Assembly (NCBI RefSeq): GCF_011058255.1
Contig: NZ_JAALFH010000034.1
Coordinates: forward strand, 1 to 64,000
Origin: Thioalkalivibrio sp. XN8
GTDB taxonomy: Bacteria; Pseudomonadota; Gammaproteobacteria; Steroidobacterales; XN24
Direction: 5' to 3'
Length of the DNA: 64,000 nt
The first letter of the stretch is position 1, and each line of letters begins with the position of its first letter. Both the position numbers and the translations under genes were made by a program. Positions 17,695 to 28,018 of this stretch are shown here, one piece after another. The notes under the pieces were generated by a model. That model made no database searches, was not told the origin of the DNA, and was given only the letters and a program-made list of their open reading frames with translations.

Positions 17695-20052
17695 ATGTCG
17701 GCGCCCAAGCAGTCGCGTATCACCGCCGCCCTGGAGAACCTGATCTTCAGCCACCGGCCGCTGGTGATCGCCATCTTCGCCATCATCACCGCGCTGCTGG
17801 CCTGGAGCGCGGTCACGGGTCTTCGCGTCGACGCCGGCTTCAGCAAGCAGCTGCCGCTGCAGCACGAGTACATGGAGACCTTCGTCGAGCACTACGAGGA
17901 CTTCGGCGGGGCGGACCGGATCGTGATCGCGCTGGTGGACCAGAGCGGGGACATGTTCAACCCCGACTTCTTCCGCGCCCTGCGCCAGGCCACCGATGCG
18001 GTGTTTTTCATTCCCGGCGTGGACCGGGCGCGCGTCACCTCGATTTTCACGCCCAACGTCCGTTACCTGGAGGTCACGGAAGAGGGCATCGAGGCCGGCG
18101 ACGTCATCCCCGCCGACTTCCAGTACACGCTGGCCGACCTCGAGCGTGTCCGCGAGAACATCCTCAAGGCCGGTATCGTCGGCCGGCTGGTGGCGAACGA
18201 TTTCTCAGGCGCCCTCATCAGCGCCCAGCTGCTGGAGGTGAATCCCGACACCCAGGAGAGGCTCGACTACTTCGACGTGGCGCGCCAGCTCGAGGAACAG
18301 GTCCGCGACAAGATCCAGACCGACAACATCCAGGTCCGGATCATCGGTTTCGCCAAGGTGGTCGGCGACATCAAGGAAGGCGCCAACCGCATCGTGCTGT
18401 TCTTCGGCATCGCGCTGCTGGTGACGGCGCTGCTGGTCTATATCTACAGCCAGTCGGTCAAGCTCACCATCGTCCCGCTGGTATGCAGCGTCTTCGCCGT
18501 GATCTGGGAACTCGGCATGTTGCCGCTGCTGGGTTTCGGGATCGATCCGATGGGCTTGCTGGTGCCATTCCTGGTATTCGCCATCGGCGTCTCCCATGGC
18601 GTGCAGATGATATCCGGCTACGCCGCCGAGGTATTCGACGGCGCCGGTCCCGAGGAGGCGGCGCGCGCCACCTTCCGGCGGCTGCTGGTCCCCGGCAGCG
18701 TCGCCCTGGCTTCGGACACCATCGGCTTCATCACCATCCTGTTCATCGAGATCCGCATCATCCAGGAGATGGCGATCATGGCCTCGCTCGGCGTGGCCTG
18801 TATCATCCTCACCAACCTGGTGCTGCTGCCAGTCCTGATCAGTTACGTCAAGCCCGACGAGGGCTACAAGGAGCGGCTGCGGCGGCGCGCCGCCCAGATG
18901 CGGCCCCTTTGGGATCGCCTCTCCCTGGTCTCGACCCGCGGCCCCGCGACGGTCATCATCCTGGTTTCGGTCGGCCTCTTCGCCTTCGGCGCCTGGAAGG
19001 GCTCGCAGGTCAAGATCGGCGACCTGCACGAGGGCGTGCCGGAGCTGCGTCCCGACTCGCGCTACAACCTCGATACCAAGGACATCACCGCGCGCTTCTC
19101 CATCGGTGTCGACCTGATCAACGTGATCGTCGAGGTCGGTGAGAACGGCTGTATCGACTACGAGGTGATGGACCTCATCGACCGCTTTGCCTGGCACATG
19201 CGCAACGTCGAGGGCGTGCAGACGGTCATCGCCCTGCCGCAGGTCGCCAAGATCGTGACCGCCGGCTGGAACGAGGGTTATCCCGCCTGGCGGACGCTGT
19301 CGCGCAACGAGCAGGTGCTGGTGCAGGCGCTGGCGCGCGTGGAGACCAGCACCGGCCTGCTCAACACCGACTGCAGCGTGATCCCGGTGATGGTCTATAC
19401 CGAGGACCACAAGGCCGGGACCATCGAGCGGGTGATCGAGGAGGTCAAGGCCTGGCGCCAGGAATTCGCGCCCGAGGACATGGAGTTCCGCCTCGCCACC
19501 GGCAACGTCGGCGTGATGGCGGCCATGAACGAGGAGGTCTCCGCGGCGCAGTTCCCGATCCTGCTCTATGTCTTCGGCGCGGTGATCCTGCTGTGCTGGC
19601 TGAGCTTCCGCTCGCTGCGGGCGGTGGCCTGCATCGTGATCCCGCTGGCGCTGGTTTCGCTGCTGGCCTATGCGTTGATGGCCTACCTCGAGATCGGCCT
19701 GAAGGTGAACACGCTGCCGGTGGCCGCGCTGGGCGTGGGCATCGGCGTGGACTACGGTATCTACATCTTCAGCCGCTTCCAGCACTTTCTCCGGCAGGGG
19801 GCGAGTATCCAGCAGGCTTACGCCCAGACGCTGCGCGTCACCGGCAACGCCGTGGTCTTCACCGGGATCACGCTGGCCATCGGCGTGTTCACCTGGGTGT
19901 TCTCGCCGCTGCAGTTCCAGGCCGACATGGGCATCCTGCTGACCTTCATGTTCCTGGTGAACATGTTCGGCGCGATCCTGCTGCTGCCGGCGCTGGCGAG
20001 CTGGCTGCTGCCGGCGAAGTACCAGCACGAGCGGCTGGCCGGGGACGACTGA
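17695..20052 (+). CDS. MMPL/RND-family transporter
   Basis: 785-residue inner-membrane permease. It has one N-terminal TM helix, a large periplasmic loop, a block of about five TM helices (FFGIALLVTALLVYIYS onwards), and then the whole arrangement repeated in the second half (PILLYVFGAVILLCWLSF, GVGIGVDYGIYIFSRF). This is the architecture of MMPL/HpnN-type RND exporters, which use the proton gradient to move lipids or hydrophobic compounds. The VGIGVDYGIY segment carries the intramembrane acid typical of the family. Last gene of the DUF1302-DUF1329-Ycf48 cluster; no membrane-fusion protein is nearby. Confidence 0.9.
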   Translation: MSAPKQSRITAALENLIFSHRPLVIAIFAIITALLAWSAVTGLRVDAGFSKQLPLQHEYMETFVEHYEDFGGADRIVIALVDQSGDMFNPDFFRALRQATDAVFFIPGVDRARVTSIFTPNVRYLEVTEEGIEAGDVIPADFQYTLADLERVRENILKAGIVGRLVANDFSGALISAQLLEVNPDTQERLDYFDVARQLEEQVRDKIQTDNIQVRIIGFAKVVGDIKEGANRIVLFFGIALLVTALLVYIYSQSVKLTIVPLVCSVFAVIWELGMLPLLGFGIDPMGLLVPFLVFAIGVSHGVQMISGYAAEVFDGAGPEEAARATFRRLLVPGSVALASDTIGFITILFIEIRIIQEMAIMASLGVACIILTNLVLLPVLISYVKPDEGYKERLRRRAAQMRPLWDRLSLVSTRGPATVIILVSVGLFAFGAWKGSQVKIGDLHEGVPELRPDSRYNLDTKDITARFSIGVDLINVIVEVGENGCIDYEVMDLIDRFAWHMRNVEGVQTVIALPQVAKIVTAGWNEGYPAWRTLSRNEQVLVQALARVETSTGLLNTDCSVIPVMVYTEDHKAGTIERVIEEVKAWRQEFAPEDMEFRLATGNVGVMAAMNEEVSAAQFPILLYVFGAVILLCWLSFRSLRAVACIVIPLALVSLLAYALMAYLEIGLKVNTLPVAALGVGIGVDYGIYIFSRFQHFLRQGASIQQAYAQTLRVTGNAVVFTGITLAIGVFTWVFSPLQFQADMGILLTFMFLVNMFGAILLLPALASWLLPAKYQHERLAGDD

Positions 20053-20085
20053 GGGCCGGGGTCCGGACCCGCCGGGCCCGCTTCC

Positions 20086-20304
20086 TCAGGCGTTGAGATC
20101 GGGGATCAGCTCGCTCTCGAGCCGCGTGATCAGGTCCTTCAGCATGAGCTTGCGCTTCTTCAGCCGCTTGAGCTGCAACTGGTCGACCAGCGGATCATCA
20201 GCCAGCCGCGTGATCACGTCGTCCAGGTCGCGGTGCGCGATGCGCAGCTCCTTGAGCCGCGTCATGTTGCCGAAGATATAGGTATCGACCTTATTGTCGT
20301 TCAT
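20086..20304 (-). CDS. DUF465 (YdcH-type) small protein
   Basis: 72 residues, almost entirely helical and highly charged, with LKELRIAHRDLDDVITRL and LKRLKKRKLMLKDLITRLES. This is the DUF465/YdcH signature of short helical-hairpin proteins of unknown function. ATG 20304 gives the conserved length. It is transcribed in the same direction as DUF3301 and cysQ, 28 bases downstream. Confidence 0.8.
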   Translation of the reverse strand: MNDNKVDTYIFGNMTRLKELRIAHRDLDDVITRLADDPLVDQLQLKRLKKRKLMLKDLITRLESELIPDLNA

Positions 20305-20332
20305 GGTCGTTGCTGGCCCCCGTCGGACAAGC

Positions 20333-20653
20333 TTAGCCAAGGTGCTCGGCGGCCGCCAGCCCCACGGCCGAGACCTGCCGGCCGAGCATGATGACGAAGC
20401 CCTGCAGCCGCCGGTGGCCGTCGTCGGTGTACTCGAAAGCATAGGTCCGCTCCAGCCGCAGCCGCCCGTGGCGATCGCGCCGGGGCCAGGCCCGGGCCAG
20501 CGCCACGGTGCCGTCGAGCATCAGCAGCTGCTGCCGCCCGCAGGCCTCGCGCGCGGCCTGGTTCGCCCGCTCCCGCGCGGCCATGCTGGCGTACCAGGCC
20601 CAGGTGAGCGCGCCCAGGAGGCCGGCGACGAACACCATGGAAAAGCGGCTCAC
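20333..20653 (-). CDS. DUF3301 family membrane protein
   Basis: 106 residues: one N-terminal TM helix (FVAGLLGALTWAW) followed by the conserved WYASMAARERANQAAREACG and LMLDGTVAL segments of DUF3301. Function unknown. The GTG start at 20653 overlaps the cysQ stop (GTGA), so it is translationally coupled to cysQ. This cysQ-DUF3301 pairing is common in gammaproteobacteria, but no role has been assigned. Confidence 0.8.
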   Translation of the reverse strand: MSRFSMVFVAGLLGALTWAWYASMAARERANQAAREACGRQQLLMLDGTVALARAWPRRDRHGRLRLERTYAFEYTDDGHRRLQGFVIMLGRQVSAVGLAAAEHLG

Positions 20654-21450
20654 GGCAGGTATTCGGTCCAGTCGCGCGAGTCGTCGCCCGAGGCGATGAA
20701 CCACGGGTTCAGCAGGTCGGGGCCCTTGTTGTAGGCCATCGGCTGGCCGTTGCTGGCGACCACGCGGCCGCCGGCCGCCACCAGCACCGCCTCCGCCGCG
20801 GCCGTGTCCCACTCCGAGGTCGGGCCCAGGCGGGGATACACGTCGGCCTCGCCCTCGGCGATGATGCAGAACTTCAGCGACGAGCCCATCGGCACCATCT
20901 CGTGCTCCCCGAGGCGCTCGAGATACCCGTCCAGGTCCGGCCCGCGATGCGAGCGGGAACCGACCACCCGGATCGGGCCCTCACCCAGCGGGCGCACGGC
21001 GATCGGCTGCCGTTGGCCGTCGGCCGACTCCTTCCAGGCTTCCTCGCCGACCACGCCCCCGTAGGTCACGCCCTGGACCGGCACATGCACCACGCCCAGC
21101 ACCGGGCGGCCCAGCCGCACCAGGGCGATGTTCACCGTGAACTGGCCGTTGCGCTGGATGAACTCCTTGGTGCCGTCCAGGGGGTCGACCAGCCAGTATT
21201 CCTTCCACTGGCGCCGCTGTTCCCACGGCAGGGTGCGCGCTTCCTCGGACAGGATGGGGCGGTCGCCGGGCAGTTGCTCGAGGGCGGCGCGGATCAGGTC
21301 GTGGGCCCGGCGGTCGGCCTCGGTGATGGGCGAGTCGTCCTGCTTGGCCTCCACGGCGAAGTCGCTGTGGTAGACCTCGAGGATGGCGGCGCCGGCCTGC
21401 CGCGCGATGCGAGCGAGGGCCTCCAGTAAATCAGCGTGGGCGTCGGTCAC
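20650..21450 (-). CDS. cysQ: 3'(2'),5'-bisphosphate nucleotidase CysQ
   Basis: 266-residue inositol-monophosphatase-fold enzyme that removes the 3'-phosphate from PAP, a by-product of sulfate assimilation. Metal-binding motifs are visible: DDSPITEADRRAH, SEEA, DPLDGTKEF and SEWDTAAAEAV. The start is taken at GTG 21450, with GGAG about nine bases upstream; longer in-frame extensions would enter the divergent yrfG gene. The start lies 42 bases from yrfG on the other strand. Confidence 0.92.
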   Translation of the reverse strand: MTDAHADLLEALARIARQAGAAILEVYHSDFAVEAKQDDSPITEADRRAHDLIRAALEQLPGDRPILSEEARTLPWEQRRQWKEYWLVDPLDGTKEFIQRNGQFTVNIALVRLGRPVLGVVHVPVQGVTYGGVVGEEAWKESADGQRQPIAVRPLGEGPIRVVGSRSHRGPDLDGYLERLGEHEMVPMGSSLKFCIIAEGEADVYPRLGPTSEWDTAAAEAVLVAAGGRVVASNGQPMAYNKGPDLLNPWFIASGDDSRDWTEYLP

Positions 21451-21492
21451 CGGCCGGGCTCCGTCGGGAGAGGGCGTATATGATACCCCTCC

Positions 21493-22185
21493 ATGGACCT
21501 CGTCTCCCGCCATGCCTTCGACTGGGACCTGTACGACACCGTCCTGCTCGACATGGACGGCACGCTGCTGGACCTGCGCTTCGACAACTTCTTCTGGCAG
21601 CAGCTGATCCCGGCGCGCTACGCCGACCTGCACGGCCTGCCGCACGCCGAGGCGGTGGCGGTGCTGGAGCCGCGCTTCGCAGCAGCCCGGGGGCGGCTCG
21701 AGTGGTACTGCATCGATCACTGGAGCCGCGAGCTCGGCCTCGACATTGCCGCGCTGAAGCGCGAGGCCGAGGACCACATCGACTTCCTGCCCGATGTGCC
21801 GGAGTTCCTGCTGGCGGTGCGGCAGCTGCGCAAGCGGGTGGTGCTGGTGACCAACGCGCATCAACGCACCCTGGCGATCAAGCTGCAGCGCACCCGGCTG
21901 GACGAGTACCTGGACGCGATGTACTCCAGCCATGACCTCGGGCTGCCCAAGGAGGATCGTTCGTTCTGGGAGCGGCTGCGCGGGCTGGAGCCCTTCGACC
22001 CGGCGCGCACGGTGCTGGTGGACGACAGCCTGCCGGTGCTGCGCTCGGCGCACGACTACGGCCTGGCGCGGGTGATTGCCATCCTCCGGCCGGATTCATC
22101 GCGGCCGCCGGCGGCGGCCGGCGAGTTCCACGGCGTGCACAGCGTGACGGAGCTGCTGCCCGTCGCGCCCCGCAGGAAAGACTGA
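21493..22185 (+). CDS. yrfG: GMP/IMP nucleotidase, YrfG-like HAD phosphatase
   Basis: 230 residues. The HAD nucleophile motif is VLLDMDGTLLDLRFDNFFW, closely matching E. coli YrfG. It is followed by WYCIDHWSRELGLDI, motif II VTNAH, Lys in GLPKEDRSFW and the acidic pair VDDS. YrfG hydrolyses purine nucleoside monophosphates. Length and motif order match throughout. A TATGAT hexamer at 21479-21484 lies eight bases before the ATG, suggesting a nearly leaderless mRNA. Confidence 0.9.
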   Translation: MDLVSRHAFDWDLYDTVLLDMDGTLLDLRFDNFFWQQLIPARYADLHGLPHAEAVAVLEPRFAAARGRLEWYCIDHWSRELGLDIAALKREAEDHIDFLPDVPEFLLAVRQLRKRVVLVTNAHQRTLAIKLQRTRLDEYLDAMYSSHDLGLPKEDRSFWERLRGLEPFDPARTVLVDDSLPVLRSAHDYGLARVIAILRPDSSRPPAAAGEFHGVHSVTELLPVAPRRKD

Positions 22186-22192
22186 AGGCCGG

Positions 22193-23695
22193 TTACTCGG
22201 CCTGGCCGGAGCCGCCGGGAATGCCCGCGTCACCCTGGCCGCCGGCGCGGCTCTTGCGACGACGCCGGCGTCGCTTCTTCGGCGCGGCCTGGCCTTCGGC
22301 GGGCGCCGTCCCCTGGCTTTCGGCGGGCGGCTGCGGGGCTGGTGCCGGTCCCGCTGCTGCGGCCGGGCGTTCCTCCTGCGGCTTGCTGCGCCGCGAGCGG
22401 TCGCCGTCGCGCGGCTTGCGCTCGCGCCCCTGGCGCTCGCCCCGGCCGCGGCCGCCGCCCTCGGGCGGCCGGGAGCCCCACTCGGTGCGTTCCTTGCGGC
22501 TGCTGCGGGCGGGGCGGACGACCTCCGGCAGGCGCGCCCGGTCGATGGCCTCGACCGGGATCTTCATGCCGATGTAGTCCTCGATCTCGGGCAGCGTCTG
22601 GACGTAGGTCTCGCAGCCGAAGCTGATGGCGTCGCCTGACTCGCCGGCGCGCGCGGTGCGGCCGATGCGGTGCACGTAGTCCTCGCGGTCCTGCGGCAGG
22701 TCGTAGTTGACCACGTGCGAGACCCCCGGGATGTGCAGGCCGCGCGAGCCCACGTCCGTCGTCACCAGGATGGCGAGCTCGCCGGACTGGAAGCGCCCCA
22801 GCACCTTCTGGCGCTTCTTCTGCGGCACGTCGCCGGAGATCACTTCCGCCGGCAGCCCGTTGGCCTCGAGATAGTCCCGGACCCGGTCGGCCTCGCGCTT
22901 GGTGTTGACGAACACCATGGTGCGGGTCGCGTCCATGTCGCGCATCAGCCCGATCAGCAGTGCCAGCTTCTCGTTGTTGGCCGGGAAGTAGATGCGCTGG
23001 CGCACCTTCTCCGCCGTGACCTGCTCGGGTTCGATCCGCACCAGCGTCGGGTCGTTCATGTGCTCGTAGGCCAGCTCCAGCACCCGGTGCGACAGGGTGG
23101 CGGAGAACACCAGGTTGAGGCGCTCGCCCGGCGGCGGCAGGCGGCGCATCACGTAGCGGATGTCCTTGATGAAGCCCAGGTCGAACATCCGGTCGGCCTC
23201 GTCCAGGATCATGACCTGGACGTGGTGCAGCCCGAAGATGTGCTGCTTGAAGTAGTCGATGAGGCGCCCGGGCGTTCCGATCAGCACGTCCACGCCGGCC
23301 TGGATGTGGGCCCGCTGTTTCTCGTAGTCGGTGCCGCCGTAGGCCAGCCCCAGCACCAGTCCGGTGTGGGCGCCGAGCAGCTCGGCGTCCTTGTGGATCT
23401 GGATCGCCAGCTCGCGGGTCGGCGCCAGGATCAGCGCCCGCGGGTCCGTGAGGCCCCGGGTCGGCCTGGGCAGGTTGCGCTCGAGATGGGTGAACATGGC
23501 GACCAGGAAAGCGGCGGTCTTGCCGGTCCCGGTCTGGGCCTGGCCGGCCACGTCGCCCCCGCCGAGGGCGATCGGCAGGGTCTCGGCCTGGATGGGCGTG
23601 CACTGGTCGAAGCCCGCGTCAGCGAGCCCCTGCATGGCGGAGTCGGGCAAATCCAGCTCTGCGAAACGCAGCTGTGTAAGCAGTCCTTCTGACAT
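22193..23695 (-). CDS. rhlB: DEAD-box RNA helicase RhlB
   Basis: 500 residues. Motifs in order: Q motif near the start ([12 protein letters not shown]), [23 protein letters not shown] ([10 protein letters not shown]), SAT, and [10 protein letters not shown]. The core matches RhlB, the degradosome helicase, and the rhlB-trxA-rho neighbourhood is the same as in E. coli. The C-terminal ~100 residues are low-complexity, rich in Arg, Gly, Pro and Ala, longer than the E. coli tail. They probably bind RNA or RNase E. Divergent from trxA. Confidence 0.92.
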   Translation of the reverse strand: MSEGLLTQLRFAELDLPDSAMQGLADAGFDQCTPIQAETLPIALGGGDVAGQAQTGTGKTAAFLVAMFTHLERNLPRPTRGLTDPRALILAPTRELAIQIHKDAELLGAHTGLVLGLAYGGTDYEKQRAHIQAGVDVLIGTPGRLIDYFKQHIFGLHHVQVMILDEADRMFDLGFIKDIRYVMRRLPPPGERLNLVFSATLSHRVLELAYEHMNDPTLVRIEPEQVTAEKVRQRIYFPANNEKLALLIGLMRDMDATRTMVFVNTKREADRVRDYLEANGLPAEVISGDVPQKKRQKVLGRFQSGELAILVTTDVGSRGLHIPGVSHVVNYDLPQDREDYVHRIGRTARAGESGDAISFGCETYVQTLPEIEDYIGMKIPVEAIDRARLPEVVRPARSSRKERTEWGSRPPEGGGRGRGERQGRERKPRDGDRSRRSKPQEERPAAAAGPAPAPQPPAESQGTAPAEGQAAPKKRRRRRRKSRAGGQGDAGIPGGSGQAE

Positions 23696-23907
23696 TGTTG
23701 TGGTGTGCTTCCTGGGGAAAACGGCCTAAAGGTATTGCAACTCGCGTGAAATCCGGGCCAGAATACAGGCCTGTCGGCTCTGGACAGCCCTTCCGGAGCT
23801 CCCCGCGCAGAAGAATTCATAAGCTTTTTGCCGCGAGCGCAGCGACATTGTGCCTCATCGAGCGGGGCGCGTCACATCCCGTAGTTGCGCCGCAAGGCCC
23901 CGGTTCA

Positions 23908-23920
23908 GGGGTCCGACCCC
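23908..23920. repeat. Short perfect palindrome upstream of trxA
   Basis: GGGGTC-C-GACCCC lies in the 278-base rhlB/trxA gap, about 55 bases before trxA. It could be a protein-binding site or a fragment of a dispersed repeat. No matching copy was noticed elsewhere in the window. Confidence 0.35.
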
Positions 23921-23973
23921 GTGGAACAGTTTCTCCTGACAGTTTTTACAGCAAGCTTGCGGAGGCAAGAACA

Positions 23974-24300
23974 GTGAGCGAGCAAATCGTTTACACCAGC
24001 GATGCCAGTTTCGAGAACGACGTGCTGAAGGCCGACGTTCCCGTACTGCTGGACTTCTGGGCCGAGTGGTGCGGCCCCTGCAAGATGATCGCCCCCATCC
24101 TCGAAGAGGTCGCGACCGAATATGCCGGCCGCGTGCGGGTCGCCAAGATCAATATCGACGAGAACCCGCACACGCCGCCGAAGTTCGGCATCCGCGGGAT
24201 TCCGACGCTGATGCTGTTCAAGAACGGCTCGGTGGAGGCCCAGAAGGTGGGCGCACTGAGCAAGCGGCAGCTTGCCGAATTCCTGGACCAGCATCTGTGA
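23974..24300 (+). CDS. trxA: Thioredoxin 1
   Basis: 108-residue thioredoxin with the active site WCGPC and the conserved cis-proline segment [14 protein letters not shown]. General cytoplasmic disulfide reductase. The start is GTG 23974, with GGAGG eight bases before it, giving the standard length; an in-frame extension to 23695 has no protein character. Rho follows after 65 bases. Confidence 0.96.
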   Translation: MSEQIVYTSDASFENDVLKADVPVLLDFWAEWCGPCKMIAPILEEVATEYAGRVRVAKINIDENPHTPPKFGIRGIPTLMLFKNGSVEAQKVGALSKRQLAEFLDQHL

Positions 24301-24365
24301 GCGACTTGCCGGGCGATCCGCCCCGGGGCGCCAGGGACAACCGCAACCCACGCCGGAATAACGCT

Positions 24366-25817
<1,452 letters not shown>

Positions 25818-25857
25818 CGGGCGGCCCGGCGTCGGTCGGGCCTGCTCCCCCCTGACC

Positions 25858-25929
25858 GCGGCACCGACCGCGCACACCTCCCGCTGGGCTCAGATGCCTG
25901 GCGCGTGAGGTGTGCGCGGTCGGTGCCGC
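25858..25929. repeat. Long perfect hairpin after rho (23-bp stem)
   Basis: 25858-25880 pairs without mismatch with 25907-25929 (arm begins GCGGCACCGACC). The loop is 26 bases (25881-25906). It lies 40 bases after rho and 40 bases before the end of the convergent TlpA-like gene. It may act as a bidirectional transcription barrier, but there is no T-run. The reverse-complement loop shares ATCTGA at nearly the same offset as the hairpin repeat at 4163-4216, so it could be a distant member of that family. Confidence 0.65.
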
Positions 25930-25968
25930 TGCATCGTGGCCAGGCCGACCTTCGCTGTGCAGCGTGAA

Positions 25969-27828
25969 CTACGATGACTCGCGCAGCGCCATCACGTGGC
26001 GCAGCAGCGCGTCGAGCGAGCTCACGAAGCGGAGCCGGCCCTTGCCGTCGAGCACGTAGTACTGCGGTGTGCCCCAGTTGTTCAGGGTCTGCCCGAAAGA
26101 GCCCTGGTCGTCGAACAAGACGTCGAGATTGAAGCCGTTCTCTACCAGGTATTCTTGGGCGTCGCGGGGCGGGTCGTTGGTCACGGCCAGCAGGGGTACG
26201 CCTGCCTTGGCCAACCGGCTCGCCATGGCCGCGATCCGCGGCATCGCCGCGAGCGACGCGCCGCAGTAGCGAGACCAGAAGACGACGACCGTCGCCTCGG
26301 GGCCGAGCAGTCCGGTCAGCTCCACTTCAGGGCCGCCAGGCAGCCGGGCGGAGGGCGAGCCGACGTCTTCGTCGCGGGCTTCCGCGAGGGTTCGCTCGAG
26401 CATTGCCCGCGTCGCCCGCTCCACATCGGCAGCCCACGTCTCCGCGGAGACGTTCGCGATGGCGCGCAGTGAATCGGCGGTCGACTCGTCCGTGGCGGGG
26501 TCGGCCGCCACCGCCGCCAATGCCGACACAGCGCCCGAAGTGTCGCCCGCGGCAAGCCGCGCTTCCGCGAGGCTTCGCAGCCAATCGGCATTCCAGCCGG
26601 TCGCCGTTGCCTGCTCGAGCTCGATGATCGCTTCGCCTGCACGACCTGCGGACAGGAGCGCATCACCTAGCGCCGCGCGCAACTCCGCGACCTGTTGTGC
26701 CACGGTCGCCCCGTGCTCCGCTATCGTCTGGCCGAGCGCCCGCTCTCGATCCGTTGCGTCCGAGATTTCCTCGATGGTGGTGCGGAGACGCCGCATACCC
26801 TCGTCCCGCGTGGCTTCGATGCCGGCGACGGTGGCCAGGGCCCAGGCTGCATGGGTGGGCTCCATGGCAACGTAACGGTCGACCCACCGCAGGATCGCCT
26901 CGGGATCCCCGGCCTGGCGCGCAAACTCGAAGCCGAGGGTGACGACAGGCCGGCGCGTCCGCTGATCTGCCGCCGACTCCCAGACCGGCTCGAGCCCCGC
27001 GAGGAATTTCGCCGGGTCACCGCCATGGTCACGATAGAGCTCGCTGAGGCGCTCCTGCACCGCGAAGAAGCTCGTCGGATGGTCGGCGAGGAGGCGCGCC
27101 CGCCAGTACGAGGCAATCTCTTCGGCGCCGACCACGCGCGCAGAGAAAAAAAGATTGCCGACGTCGGCAGCGGAGGGGTTGGGCGCCGCGCGGAGCGTGC
27201 GATCCAGCGCCACCACCCGCGCCAGATGGCGTGCGGTGCGTGTTTCCTCGTTATCCGTAGAGCCGACCCAGCCCTCCGCAGCCCGCAGGGCGGACCAGGA
27301 CAGCGGGGCGTCCGGGTAAACGCGGATCATGGCGCGGGCGGTCGCGAGGACCTCGCTCATGTCCCGGCCCATGTGGTCGTTGAAGCGCTGTTCAAGGGCT
27401 TCGAGGAGAGGGCGCCCATCGGTGTCGTGCAGCAGCAGTTCCCAGAACCGGCCCTCGCGGCTGTCCGTCCGGGATGCGCCCGGATTCTCGATCGCGAAGG
27501 CTGCATAGACCGCGTCGCGAGGCAGGCGGAACGCGCCGCGCGCCACGCCGTCGGCGCCCGCCTCCAGGCGGACCACCTCGATCGATCCCATGCCGGTGTT
27601 GTAGGCCCCGTCCCTCACAGTTCGCAGGCGCGCCCGAAGGTGAAGCGTGTCTTCGCCCGCGAGCTTCGCGGCCGGACGGTACGACACCTCGACGTGCTCG
27701 CCGGCACGGGGTTGGTCCGGGTCGAAAACAAGGACGCCCGCCTGCGCGGCGAGGGCCGGTGACCCGGCCAGCACGCCGACGATAAGGAGCGCCAACACGA
27801 TCGCGGTGGAGTCGGTGCGGATGGGCAT
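25969..27828 (-). CDS. TlpA-like thioredoxin-fold protein with helical-repeat region
   Basis: 619-residue exported protein with a signal peptide (VLAGSPALAAQ). About residues 30-130 are beta-rich. The central ~350 residues are helical, Ala/Arg-rich and TPR-like. The last ~125 form a TlpA/AhpC-like thioredoxin fold (VVVFWSRYCGASLAAMPRI, then cis-Pro in WGTPQYYVLDG). The usual CxxC is CGAS, so only one cysteine remains. It is therefore unlikely to be a normal dithiol reductase. AAGGA lies before ATG 27828. No operon partner; convergent with rho. Confidence 0.75.
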   Translation of the reverse strand: MPIRTDSTAIVLALLIVGVLAGSPALAAQAGVLVFDPDQPRAGEHVEVSYRPAAKLAGEDTLHLRARLRTVRDGAYNTGMGSIEVVRLEAGADGVARGAFRLPRDAVYAAFAIENPGASRTDSREGRFWELLLHDTDGRPLLEALEQRFNDHMGRDMSEVLATARAMIRVYPDAPLSWSALRAAEGWVGSTDNEETRTARHLARVVALDRTLRAAPNPSAADVGNLFFSARVVGAEEIASYWRARLLADHPTSFFAVQERLSELYRDHGGDPAKFLAGLEPVWESAADQRTRRPVVTLGFEFARQAGDPEAILRWVDRYVAMEPTHAAWALATVAGIEATRDEGMRRLRTTIEEISDATDRERALGQTIAEHGATVAQQVAELRAALGDALLSAGRAGEAIIELEQATATGWNADWLRSLAEARLAAGDTSGAVSALAAVAADPATDESTADSLRAIANVSAETWAADVERATRAMLERTLAEARDEDVGSPSARLPGGPEVELTGLLGPEATVVVFWSRYCGASLAAMPRIAAMASRLAKAGVPLLAVTNDPPRDAQEYLVENGFNLDVLFDDQGSFGQTLNNWGTPQYYVLDGKGRLRFVSSLDALLRHVMALRESS

Positions 27829-27970
27829 AGAGAGACATCCTTCACTGGGCGCGATAGTCGATTAGCCTACCAATTCGCGAAGCCAACAGGACGAGTAGCA
27901 AAGTCATGTGGCGTTGTCACACGAGTTCCAGGGCGGGGAATGAATTTCTCCGAATTGGGTATGCCGGTTT

Positions 27971-28018
27971 GATTTGCTCACGTCATTGAGTAAAAATACT
28001 CATCATGTTGAGCAAATC
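27971..28018. promoter_or_regulatory. Two tandem palindromes over the ATPase start codon
   Basis: A 48-base nested inverted repeat. The outer arms are 27971-27980 (GATTTGCTCA) and 28009-28018; the inner arms are TGAGTA (27987-27992) and TACTCA (27997-28002) around AAAA. It can equally be read as two copies, 22 bases apart, of TRCTCA-N6-TGAGYA (27975-27992 and 27997-28014). The second copy covers the ATG at 28005. The 22-base period (about two helical turns) is that of a cooperative repressor site. Confidence 0.6.
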
